From assembly GCA_027575805.1 (NCBI GenBank), contig JANBPU010000392.1, forward strand, positions 1-13,496: DNA of 13,496 bases, given 5' to 3'. Under the pieces are notes generated by a model that was given only the letters and a program-made list of their open reading frames with translations, was not told the origin of the DNA and did not search any database. Shown piece after piece: positions 1-8,469 of this stretch. The position numbers were made by a program, and so were the translations under genes. Source of the DNA: Mycoemilia scoparia (taxonomy: Eukaryota; Kickxellomycota; Kickxellomycetes; Kickxellales; Kickxellaceae). Position 1 is the first letter of the stretch; each line of letters opens with the position of its first letter.

Positions 1-100
1 CCAAGTGATGTGTAGAAGTATAACAAAGAGTTAACTAAAGTTTATTGCAATTCATCATATAATAAAAGACTACCTATCTCAAAATATACTATAGTAAATT

Positions 101-688
101 ATGGGTATTAATATAGTTATTATGTATTATTGTAATACATCAGATGGGGTCAAGTATTATTGGTCTAGGCCTGGAGACCAAATTGCTGATCATCACCTTG
201 AACTTACTGTCAAATATGGAGGTGGTTCACTTATGATGTGGGGCTGCATGTCTTATAATGGCATTGGATATGGTTGCCACATTGAAGAAACCATGACTGG
301 AGCAGTTTATCGGGATATTCTAGACACTCACCTTAAGGATTCAGTCGAGTATTGGGGTAAGAATTTGGACAAGATTATTTTCCAACAAGATAATGATCCA
401 AAACATACCTCCAAAGTGGCCAAAAAGTGGTTTGAGGATAACAATGTGACTGTTCTTGAGTGGCCTGCTCAATCCCCAGACCTCAATCCTATCAAACATA
501 TCTGGCACCATCTAAAAATCAAGCTCTCAGCATACAAAAGAAATGCAAGTGGTATATTTGAACTGTGGGACCGGTGTGATAAGGAATGGAATACATTTAC
601 TCCTGAGGTATGCCAAAAGTATATTGAGTCCATGCCAGCAAGAGTTCAAGCAGTTTTGAAGGCCAAAGGTGGCCATACAAGATATTAG
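101..688 (+). pseudogene. Tc1/mariner-family transposase, 5'-truncated and catalytically broken
   Basis: An open frame of 195 codons matches the C-terminal part of a Tc1-type DDE transposase, the enzyme that cuts and pastes the element. Seen: SDGVKYYW near the start, KYGGGSLMMWGCM, the second catalytic Asp in FQQDNDPKHTS, and WPAQSPDLNPI followed by K. In this family the residue after DLNPI is the third catalytic acid (E of DD34E). Here it is Lys, exactly 34 residues after the second Asp, so the active site is lost. The N-terminal helix-turn-helix DNA-binding domain and the first catalytic Asp (normally just before SDG) are missing. The frame opens only after a stop at 95-97, so the first ATG is not a true start. 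The last residues (KAKGGHTRY) look like a natural C-terminus. This is a relic that could move only if acted on in trans. Confidence 0.9.
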
Positions 689-699
689 TTTTTATGTTG

Positions 700-727
700 C
701 AAAAACATCCAATTTTTTTTTAAATTT
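700..727. repeat. Subterminal inverted copy of the Tc1 terminal repeat core
   Basis: CAAAAACATCC plus a T-rich run at 700-727 is the inverted counterpart of the end at about 862-892, which reads CAAAAACGTCC plus T/A runs on the other strand. The two differ by G to A inside a CG. It starts 12 bp after the transposase stop. It may be a subterminal transposase site or a remnant of a nested terminus. Confidence 0.5.
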
Positions 728-880
728 TAAAGTCTAATAAATTGATCAATATTAATTTGATTAAGCTAATTTTTTAATTACATATGTATGTCATCATTAT
801 CTATTTATGGTTAAATTTTAAGCTTAATTGGTTAAGTATTGATTAATTTATTCTAATTAAAAGAAATTTTTAAAAAAAAT

Positions 881-904
881 TGGACGTTTTTGACACCTAC
901 TGTA
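881..904. repeat. 3' terminal inverted repeat of the Tc1 element with TA target site
   Basis: Read inward on the minus strand, the end is CAGTAGGTGTCAAAAACGTC, a typical Tc1-like terminus, with the TA target dinucleotide at 903-904. It lies about 200 bp past the transposase stop, as expected for the 3' end. No matching 5' terminal repeat is visible in 1-100, so the element is cut off or decayed on that side. Confidence 0.75.
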
Positions 905-1101
905 TGTTTAGAATGCTAGGAACAATATATAGTTTTATTTTATCTTTTTATATACATGACTATTATTTTACTAATTGTTTTAAATAAACTTTAAGTTGAA
1001 AGGATTTAGTTATAGGTATATATATTTATTTTAAGAATTATTCTTTTGAAAGATTTCACTTGGCAGTTTATTACAGCTAATCCTTACAGATTGATAATAT
1101 C

Positions 1102-1600
1102 TGTTAGGCCATAGCCAACATGATCTGCTATGAACAATTTTGAATAGAATTAGTTCATCCAGAATGATCCAGGATCAACCAGAATTCTGATACAAGGATT
1201 GCAATCCTTACCTTTCTTTTTAATAGTTTTGTTAGTTCAATGAAGAGTTTTGCTATCTTCATTACCTTTTATAAAATTATACTTTTATTTATTTTAGAAA
1301 TAAAGTTGTGGTTGAAAGGATTTGAAGAATTATTATTACAAATTATTATTATCAATTTTGAATCATTCCTTTCTGTCCCATTTCTTTCTGGATGACTTTT
1401 ATTTGTTATCCTTTTATCACATTCTCTTCTCCTTGTTCAGAACCATTCTGAATGATCCCATTTCATTCTGCTCTTCATATACCCTTGTGCTTTACCCTTC
1501 TCTCTTATTCTGAATGACTCTTGTCTGTTCAGAACAAAAGTTTTTCAAAAAATAACTTTTAGAACAGTTGAGGCTTGTCCTGGACAACCCTGGTCTGTCA
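1102..1600. mobile_element. Probable solo LTR of an LTR retrotransposon
   Basis: The 499-bp block begins TGTTAG and ends CTGTCA (TG...CA), and is flanked on both sides by the same 5 bp, ATATC (1097-1101 and 1601-1605). That is what a recombined solo LTR leaves. Inside are TATAAAA (1270-1276) and AATAAA (1299-1304), which could be the LTR promoter and polyadenylation signal if the element is read on the plus strand. No gag/pol coding lies next to it. The block also holds several palindromes: AAGGATTGCAATCCTT at 1194-1209, TGATCCAGGATCA at 1165-1177 and TTCAGAACCATTCTGAA at 1436-1452. The terminal hexamers pair at only 4 of 6 positions, so the element is old or the call is wrong. The 63-codon frame at 1322-1513 inside it is low-complexity and not taken as a gene. 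Confidence 0.5.
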
Positions 1601-1841
1601 ATATCATTAGAATTGAAAGCTTTCATATTATAAATATATAATATATTATTTTGTATATTTTATTAATAATATACAATAATAAATATAAAGATAAAGTAAT
1701 TAATCAATAAAGTAAACACATATAATAAATAGCTATTACTATTATTAAATTATCAATTTTTATAATTTTTAACTCCTATAAAAATTTAAAAAGTAGCGAA
1801 TTATGGGTATGTGGGTATATATAGCAAAAATGTGTGGGTAC
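1601..1841. other. Very AT-rich spacer without genes
   Basis: This is almost pure A/T. It includes an AT-rich hairpin (arms 1645-1659 and 1668-1680) and the palindrome GAAAGCTTTC near 1616. There is no coding signal on either strand. Confidence 0.6.
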
Positions 1842-1981
1842 ATATCAGTGATTATTTTTGAAGGGCTAAGTTCTACTAGTATGTCAGTTTTAACTTGCAT
1901 ACCAGTTACCATATATTTTCATTGACCAATGCATCATCATACAATATCCGCATTTAGCCCTTCAAAAATAACTACCCATAT
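1842..1981. mobile_element. MITE-like inverted-repeat element, copy A (140 bp)
   Basis: The ends are imperfect 28-bp inverted repeats. The left arm runs from ATAT at 1842 through TTATTTTTGAAGGGCTAA. The right arm, at 1954-1981, reads TTAGCCCTTCAAAAATAACT then ACCCATAT. They match at 24 of 28 positions. The interior has no coding capacity. The same terminal core (TTATTTTTGAAGGG) is found in copies B and C elsewhere in this window. The duplicated target is unclear. ATAT lies at each end, but a 9-bp direct repeat ATATAGCAA (1819-1827 and 1978-1986) could instead mark a slightly larger element, 1828-1977. Confidence 0.7.
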
Positions 1982-2136
1982 AGCAATCACCTTATTTTTA
2001 GTTTATTAATGAACTCCTAAAAGCATTTATGTTAAACATTTTGAATTATTGTGGCCAAGCCCTTGGTACAACTATATACCGTCTTTTTAAGTCATTGCTA
2101 ATTATCATTGGTTTATACATCTTTGCGCTCTATATA

Positions 2137-2169
2137 CATTTAGTCCTTCAAAATCAACTAACCATTTGT
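2137..2169. repeat. Decayed right arm of the same MITE family (remnant D)
   Basis: CATTTAGTCCTTCAAAATCA and the bases after it match the right end of copy A (CATTTAGCCCTTCAAAAATA, then ACTACCCAT) with a few substitutions. The 30 bp before it (from about 2107) also align loosely with the interior of copy A. No partner left arm is visible upstream, so this is a fragment. Confidence 0.45.
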
Positions 2170-2175
2170 TATATG

Positions 2176-2563
2176 CGTAACTGAGGTATAAGAATAAGGG
2201 GGTGGTATATCTGATATATCCCCTGGGTTTGTTCCAAAGATACTTACACTCCAACATAATCTTGGTCAAAAAGACATATCCTACCACTTAGATAGTTCGG
2301 TTTATTAATCAATAAACACCCTACTGTCAATAGTGCTTACAAAGATTGGAAAGTGCGTGACAACTGCTTTATAGTCAGGGTCTAGTTCCACCGACTTAAA
2401 TGTGCTAAAAATTACTTGATACTTTCTTTTATAATGCAGTAAAGGTTCATATTGAAGGTCAATTCTTATATATATATATATATATATATTATAGCCTCTA
2501 AATATTTAAAGCCTAGTACTTTATTTATATATGAAGTATCTTGAAAAATACTCAAACTAAAAT
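2176..2563. other. AT-rich spacer with a TA microsatellite
   Basis: This gene-free stretch lies downstream of the ribosomal protein gene. It holds an uninterrupted TA run at 2467-2489 (about 11 units) and an imperfect palindrome around GGTATATCTGATATATCC near 2203-2220. The 60-codon minus-strand frame at 2105-2287 has no recognisable features and overlaps the MITE remnant. Confidence 0.6.
2520..2525 (-). terminator. Candidate polyadenylation signal of RPL12
   Basis: AATAAA on the minus strand, about 39 nt past the RPL12 stop codon at 2564-2566, in AT-rich context. Confidence 0.5.
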
Positions 2564-3367
2564 TTAGTTTTCCTAAAGAGAATTATAAAATATAAGTTAG
2601 CATATAAGTCAAATAAAAGAATTTGTTGGTAGAATATCTTAAAACACTTACAGGGATCTCGATCTCACCATCATCGATCTTTTCTTGGATGTCCTTTGGG
2701 CTCTCGCCTTCAACAGTGCAGCCGACGGAGAAGCAGGTACCAAGAATTTCCTTGACGGTACCCTTAAGTTCACGGGCGTAGGACTTGTTGGCCTCGCGCA
2801 TGGTTCTGGCAACCTCGACAACGCTCTCAATGCTCAAATTGCCAGAGTGTTGAACTATTCAAGAAAAAGAAATTAAGTACTGAGATTCACAAAAATGTAG
2901 ACTTATAAATTTTAAAATTGTGCTTACTGTTCTTGTCCTTCTTGCGGTCACGGACGGGCTCCTTAAGAGCACGAATTACAAGGGAGGAGGCAGCGGGGAC
3001 AACAGAAACGGTAGCCTGACGGTTCTGGACGGTCAACTGGACAGTAACGCGGAGACCCTTCCAGTCTTTAGTTCCCTTGGCAATATCCTCGCCAACTTTT
3101 TTGGGAGACTATAATTCAATGAAAAAACATTAAGTTTAAATGGTTACAAAGATAAATAACATTCATCATCAATTTCTTACCAAACCAAGTGGACCAATCT
3201 TGGGAGCAAGTGCCGAAGAGGCGCCGACCTCACCACCAGTGCAGCGGAGGGTGACTAAATGACAATTTGATGCATTAGATTTCGCAATTTACATACTTTA
3301 CATGAATCTATATGCTGAACACGAACTTACTGATTTTAACTTCAGAGGGGTCAAACTTGGGAGGCAT
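2564..3367 (-). CDS. RPL12: 60S ribosomal protein uL11 (RPL12), 5 exons
   Basis: This is a cytosolic large-subunit protein. It binds the GTPase-associated rRNA at the base of the P-stalk, next to P0, where elongation factors dock. Exons on the minus strand: 3331-3367, 3181-3254, 2928-3108, 2652-2854 and 2564-2572. The introns are 72-79 nt with GT-AG ends, and the joined frame is 167 residues (human 165). It starts [12 protein letters not shown], the conserved N-terminus that carries Pro/Lys methylation in other eukaryotes. It continues through [74 protein letters not shown] and [12 protein letters not shown], and ends EIEIPEN. The final exon codes only for Glu-Asn-stop, matching the yeast C-terminus. 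QNR places the Arg methylated in yeast and human at residue 67. The start is fixed by the conserved MPPKFDP. It is divergent from XPO1. A very secure call. Confidence 0.97.
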
Positions 3368-3781
3368 ATTTTAGAAGGATGGATGCAATATTCAAACCAA
3401 GAGATGGATGTATCCAAAACCTAGCACTAAGACAGATAAAGTGGCCAAAAAGGAAGATCAATAGTGTCTCTAGCAGATTCATCTCTTTAGCATCAACCAG
3501 CAGTAGCATCCACAACATCACCAAGTGACTTGATCAACCTTTTGCGCATGAATCTGATTAACTTGATTATTAAGGATTACGAATAGACTCAATTGCTGAG
3601 CCTTGTCATCCTCTCTTTAAATAAACAATCCTAAGACATTTTCACACAGCACGACCGCATCAACCTTTTGCTGTATATACCCAACTTAGCTTATTTACCA
3701 AGGTGCGTTATCCGCATACTTTACTTTGTAACAAACACAAGTAAAAAGTCAACATAAATTGCTCTTCGTGCAAACAGTAAA
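3368..3781. promoter_or_regulatory. Divergent promoter region between RPL12 and XPO1
   Basis: The 414 bp between the two start codons hold no gene and should contain both promoters and 5' UTRs. Visible features: an exact 13-bp direct repeat ATCAACCTTTTGC at 3533-3545 and 3659-3671, a related CATCAACC near 3491, and TGTATATAC just after the second repeat, a possible TATA-like element for XPO1. No ribosomal-protein promoter motif known to me could be assigned with confidence. Confidence 0.6.
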
Positions 3782-6700
3782 ATGAGCCTACAGGTAAGAA
3801 AAGCATTTCACCCACAAACTCACTCGCCTCTGTCCTTTCATACACGAAAACTTCCATTAAGCAAATTGATAGTTTAGTGCCATATAATAAATATATATAT
3901 GCAAAGGACTCAGAGACTAAACAAACTTTTGGAAAAACTTTAATGAAAAATAGGATATATTGGACTTCAGCAAAGAGCTCGATATCGGGCAACTTGATAA
4001 TGTAGTAAATACCCTATATCAAGGAAAAGGGCAGGAGGTGAGTTCATTTTCCGCTCGACACAAACTGGCGTATTAGAGTTACTTTCTCATAGCATTTTTG
4101 ACGCATTATATAGCAACAACTGGCCCAGCAAGTGCTAACGCAGTTTGAGGATCATCCTGATTCCTGGACACGGGTTGATAAAATTCTATCCGAGGCCAAT
4201 CTTATTCAAACAAAGGTAAGTAATAGTATAACAATGATGTTTTAAGGTAGCAACATATAGTGCATTAGAGAGCTCTATCACCTAATTTTGTGCGTTTTAT
4301 TATAGTTTATTGGCCTCCAGGTCCTCGAAAAGCTTATCCAAACCAGATGGAATATAATCCAGCCAGAACAGAGAACTGGTAAGAATATTGTAATAATGAA
4401 TACCAAACCCTTCAATTCTCTCCCAAATCTAATACAATACATGGACGCGCTCTAAACATTAGGAATAAAGAATTTTATTGTTTCTATAATCGTAAAAAAC
4501 TCATCTGATGAGCAATCTTTACGTAGCCAGAAGCTCTATCTAAACAAGCTAAACTTGATTCTTGTCCAGGTAATATTTGGTTTTTGATATATTTTCTTAA
4601 AACAACAATCAAAGTAGCACTAATTACAATTAGCTTTATACATTAGATTTTGAAGCAAGAGTGGCCTCACAACTGGCCCAGTTTCATCCCAGAGCTGGTT
4701 AGTTCAAGCAAAACCAACTTGTCTTTGTGCGAGAACAATATGACCATTTTGAAGCTCCTTAGGTAAGCTATTGACTCCAACTACTGAAAAGCAACCATTT
4801 TGAGGATAAATCTAAATTATATATACCTGAACACTAGCGAAGAGGTTTTTGATTATTCCGCTGAGCAGATGGTTCAGGCAAAGACAAAAAATCTCAAGAA
4901 TCAAATGTGTGGAGAGTTTAGCGAAATTTACCAACTATGCAGCGAGGTTCTGGAGAAAGCAACACAACCGAAGCTTATTTTGGCAACGCTGGAGACACTC
5001 TTGAGGTTTCTGAGCTGGGTCCCTTTGGGTTATATATTTGAGACAGGGTTAATCCCCAACCTAAAAACACGAGTAAGCATACAAGGGCGCACTATGACCA
5101 TACATTCTTTGGTACCATATATTCTAATACACTTCAATGGTTATTTTGTTTTGGTAGTTCCTTGAAAAGCCTGAGACACAGAATGTCACTATTAAGTGCC
5201 TAACCGAAATAGGGTCCCTCAAAGCTGGCCCCGAATATAATGACAAATTTGTGTCTCTGTTTTCGTTGACAATGGAGTCTATCAAAAATATAATCCCTGT
5301 CAAGACAAGTATGACAACATGACTATTATAAATACTATATATATGCGTACATGTGACACTGATGTTAATATCATTAAATTTGTGTTTCTTTAAGACTTTG
5401 CTGAAAACTGGGACGAGTTTACGGATCAGCAACAAGAGTTTATCCAAAACATGGCCATATTTTTCACAACCTTCCTAACCAACCACCTGCAGGTATGTGT
5501 ATATAAGAATACTATAATAGCAAATAGACACATAAAAGCATAAGGTAGCTCATGTACACTTTTATCTTGACTTTTCATAGCTTGTTGAGAAGCAAGTAGA
5601 CCCTCAAGATGTCATTCTTGCTCACCAGTATCTTTTGCGTATTTCTGAAATCGACGAAAGAGAATTATTCAAGGTTTGCCTTGACTACTGGAATATCTTT
5701 GTTCGCGGCCTTTACGAAGACTTGGTCAGCCCTAGGGATAAGACTTCCATGTTTAATATGAGTCCATTTGGCACCGCGAACCTGCAGCCAAACTCGGGCG
5801 CTAATGGGGCCCAAGCGCGACATGTCATGTACAGTGAAATACTTACTGGTCTGCGATACGTTATGATCAGACGGATGGTCAAACCCGAGGAGGTTCTAAT
5901 TGTTGAAAATGACGATGGTGAGATTGTTCGCGAGTTCATCAAAGAAACAGACACTATTACTTTGTACAAAGCTGAGCGCGAGTGTTTGATATTCCTCACG
6001 CATCTTGACTCCTCTGACATGGAAAACATCATGCTTGACAAGCTTTCCCGCCAAATGGATCGGTCCGAGTGGTCTTGGAACAATTTAAACAAACTATGCT
6101 GGGCTGTGGGATCAATATCAGGAGCGATGGATGAAAATCAGGAAAGAAGATTCCTGGTAGTCACCATCAAGGATCTTCTTAACCTCTGCGAGAACTCACG
6201 AGGAAAAGATAACAAGGCTGTTATAGCTGCCAATATAATGTATGTGGTTGGACAGTACCCTCGCTTCCTCAAGGCCCACTGGAAGTTCCTCAAGACAGTG
6301 ACCAACAAACTCTTTGAGTTTATGCATGAGATGCATGAGGGCGTTCGTGACATGGCATGCGATACCTTTATAAAGATATCCCAAAAGTGCAAGCGGCACT
6401 TTATTGTCCAGCAACCTGATGAGGAGTGCCCCTTCATCGAAGAAATTATCGACAGTGTTGCACAAATAACCTCTGACCTGGAGCCGCAACAGGTAAACAC
6501 ATTTTATGAGGCAGTTGGGTGCATGATTGGTGCTCAGCCCAACCCAGAAATCCAACAAGAGCTTGTGACTGGAATCATGCAGCTCCCAAACAGTATGTGG
6601 TCAAAGGCTGTAAATGCCGCAAAACAGAATGCCAATTTCCTTGATGACACCGATGCGGTTAAGGCCATGGGGAATGTACTAAAGATCAACGTTTCCACAT

Positions 6701-7830
6701 GCTCGGCAATTGGAAAGGGCTTCCTGGGACAAATTGGAATGATATACAATGACATGCTCTCTCTTTATAAAGCAGTCTCGGAAATCATATCATCCACAGT
6801 TGCCAAGGACGGAGAAGTTGCTACACGCTATCCCAGGATCCGCAGCATGCGCATAATAAAGAAGGAAACCTTACGTCTTGTGGATGTTTACGTCAAAGAT
6901 TGTGGAGATGAAGTCCATGCTGTCAATCAAAACATGATACCGCTTTTATTTGAGATCGTGCTCCCAGATTATGCCTCAAATGTTGCACCGGCCCGCGAAG
7001 CTGAGGTGCTAAGGACACTTACAACAATTGTCGGTACTATGGGCACACTCATAACTGAAAGAATCCCTGCTATTCTAGACTCCATATTCCAATGCACCCT
7101 GGACATGATCAATAAAGACTTTTCCGAGTATCCTGAGCATCGCGCTGGGCTCTTTGATCTCCTGAGAGTCATTAATAAAAAATGCTTCTCTGCCTTGTTG
7201 GGGCTTTCACAGCAAGAATTCAAACTTTTCATGGACTCGATCATCTGGGCCATCAAGCACACCATGAGAGACATAGCGGACACTGGCCTAAACATTATTT
7301 TGGAGATGATCAACAATTTTGTGTCCTCTGATGAGGCTGTTAGGAATGCCTTCTTCCAAAGCTATTTCTTGAGCTTGCTCCAGGACATATTCTACGTCCT
7401 TACCGACTCCAGCCACAAGAGCGGCTACAAGTTGCAATGCATGGTGCTTGCTCGAATGTTCCAAATTGTTGAAACTAACCAAATTACGGTTCCACTGTTT
7501 GATCCCTCACAAGTCGATGCTTCTACCACAAACTCAACATTCCTCCGCCAGTATGTCGTCGACCTTCTATCATCTGGATTCCCCAACCTCACCCAGCGCC
7601 AGCTTACTGTATTCACCGAAGGCTTGTTTGAATACAAGACAGATTATGAAAAGTTCCGCCTGCATGTGCGTGACTTTTTGATCCAGCTTAAAGAGTTTGC
7701 GGGCGACAACACCGAACTCTATCTTATAGAGACTGAACGTGAGCTCGAAAGCAAGAAAACAGCTGAGCTCAAGGCGGCCATGCAGGTTCCTGGAATGATA
7801 AAACCTTCAGATATGGAAGAAGAGGACTAA
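3782..7830 (+). CDS. XPO1: Exportin-1 / CRM1 nuclear export receptor, 10 exons
   Basis: This karyopherin binds leucine-rich nuclear export signals together with RanGTP and carries proteins and some RNPs through the nuclear pore. Exons: 3782-3793, 3954-4037, 4114-4215, 4306-4378, 4463-4569, 4647-4762, 4838-5072, 5158-5308, 5395-5492 and 5581-7830. All introns are GT-AG, 75-90 nt except the first (160 nt). The joined frame is 1075 residues (human 1071, yeast 1084). The N-terminus is [20 protein letters not shown], like yeast MEGILDF. Next come the importin-beta N-terminal region, [48 protein letters not shown] (the HEAT-9 loop), [74 protein letters not shown] and [13 protein letters not shown], with an acidic end EEED. 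Cys529, in [14 protein letters not shown], is the NES-groove cysteine that leptomycin B modifies in human and fission yeast. Budding yeast has Thr there. Exon 1 codes for four residues only and is the least certain part. Confidence 0.96.
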
Positions 7831-7895
7831 AGATAGGCTTTTATGACGGCTTGACTTGTTGGGATATAAAACCAAGTCATTTATTTTCGCTTATA

Positions 7896-7901
7896 AATAA
7901 A
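7896..7901 (+). terminator. Candidate polyadenylation signal of XPO1
   Basis: AATAAA, 66 nt after the XPO1 stop codon, followed by T-rich sequence. Confidence 0.5.
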
Positions 7902-8025
7902 TTTTCTCCCTTGCTTTGATACACAACCACAAACCCCTGTTGGGTACACTGCACGGGCTTACTGCATTTTATAAGTTATATAAGATGTACAGAGCCGCAT
8001 TCAAAATGACACTATCATTATGTGT

Positions 8026-8147
8026 ATATGGGTAGTTATTTTTGAAGGGTGACCATTTGCTAATAGGCTGTGATCACTCATTTGGCTGGGATTTTCCCTA
8101 TAATCTTTGGCCACCAAAAGTCACCCTTCGAAAATTATGATCCATAT
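8026..8147. mobile_element. MITE-like inverted-repeat element, copy B (122 bp)
   Basis: The left arm starts ATATGGGTAGTTATTTTTGA followed by AGGGTGAC. The right arm is its inverse (GTCACCCTTCGAAAATTATG then ATCCATAT), matching at 23 of 28 positions. The interior holds GGGATTTTCCC (an internal hairpin) and CTTTGGCCACCAAAAG, but no coding frame. On the opposite strand it aligns along its length with copy C: both share TTTTGGTGGCCAA, GATTATAGG, ATCACAG and the terminal GTCACCCTTCAAAAATAAC. It lies about 195 bp after the XPO1 stop. Confidence 0.75.
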
Positions 8148-8341
8148 GGCTTTATTTCACGAGGCCTTAGGCTCAATGGGTTCCCAGGAGTTGCATATAT
8201 AATAGCCGATGATTGAGCCAAAGCCTGAGGGCTCATCTCTGCTTACAATATGTTTGATCACTAGTGAAATCTCACCTTATGTTTAACCAATGCTTTATGT
8301 AATTACATGTGAATGGCCTCAGATTTAATGGCTGGTTTCGT
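8148..8341. other. Gene-free spacer with an imperfect hairpin
   Basis: An imperfect inverted repeat has arms AGGCCTTAGGCTCAAT (8162-8177) and ATTGAGCCAAAGCCT (8212-8226) with a 34-nt loop. GGCCTCAGATTTAATGG at 8315-8331 looks like a diverged direct copy of GGCCTTAGGCTCAATGG at 8163-8179. No coding signal. It may be a decayed mobile element or part of the lipase promoter. Confidence 0.45.
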
Positions 8342-8424
8342 ATTGGGCAATTTTGCCAATGTAACCGTGCATTGAAATTGGTCCCATTATCGACCAAATT
8401 TGGACATTTTACTTTGGCCCAAAG
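8342..8424. promoter_or_regulatory. Cluster of TTGG/CCAA palindromes upstream of the lipase gene
   Basis: Four palindromic sites fall within 83 bp: ATTGGGCAATTTTGCCAAT (8342-8360), AAATTGGTC...GACCAAATTT (8375-8383 with 8392-8401), CCAAATTTGG (8394-8403) and CTTTGGCCCAAAG (8412-8424). They end 45 bp before the lipase ATG, where a promoter or 5' UTR is expected. Repeated dyads of one theme suggest binding sites for a dimeric regulator or a structured leader. The regulator is unknown and the role is inferred. Confidence 0.4.
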
Positions 8425-8469
8425 AATACACTATATGGGCTCCCTCACCTCTTTATTAACGAAACCACT

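Noticed and set aside
1436..1452. Heat-shock element at TTCAGAACCATTCTGAA
   Set aside because: The GAA/TTC spacing does not fit the nGAAnnTTCn array, and no heat-shock gene is adjacent.
1322..1513. 63-codon open frame, plus strand
   Set aside because: Phe/Leu/Ser-rich low-complexity translation from T/C-rich DNA, lying inside the probable LTR, with no domain or homologue recognised.
2105..2287. 60-codon open frame, minus strand
   Set aside because: Overlaps the MITE remnant in AT-rich spacer and shows no recognisable protein features.
3708..3992. 94-codon open frame, minus strand
   Set aside because: Lies antisense to XPO1 exons 1 and 2 and their intron; the plus-strand model is supported by homology and splice signals.
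6492..6560. Possible intron start at CAGGTAAAC within the last XPO1 exon
   Set aside because: Read through, it encodes the conserved [18 protein letters not shown], so the site is coding and not spliced.
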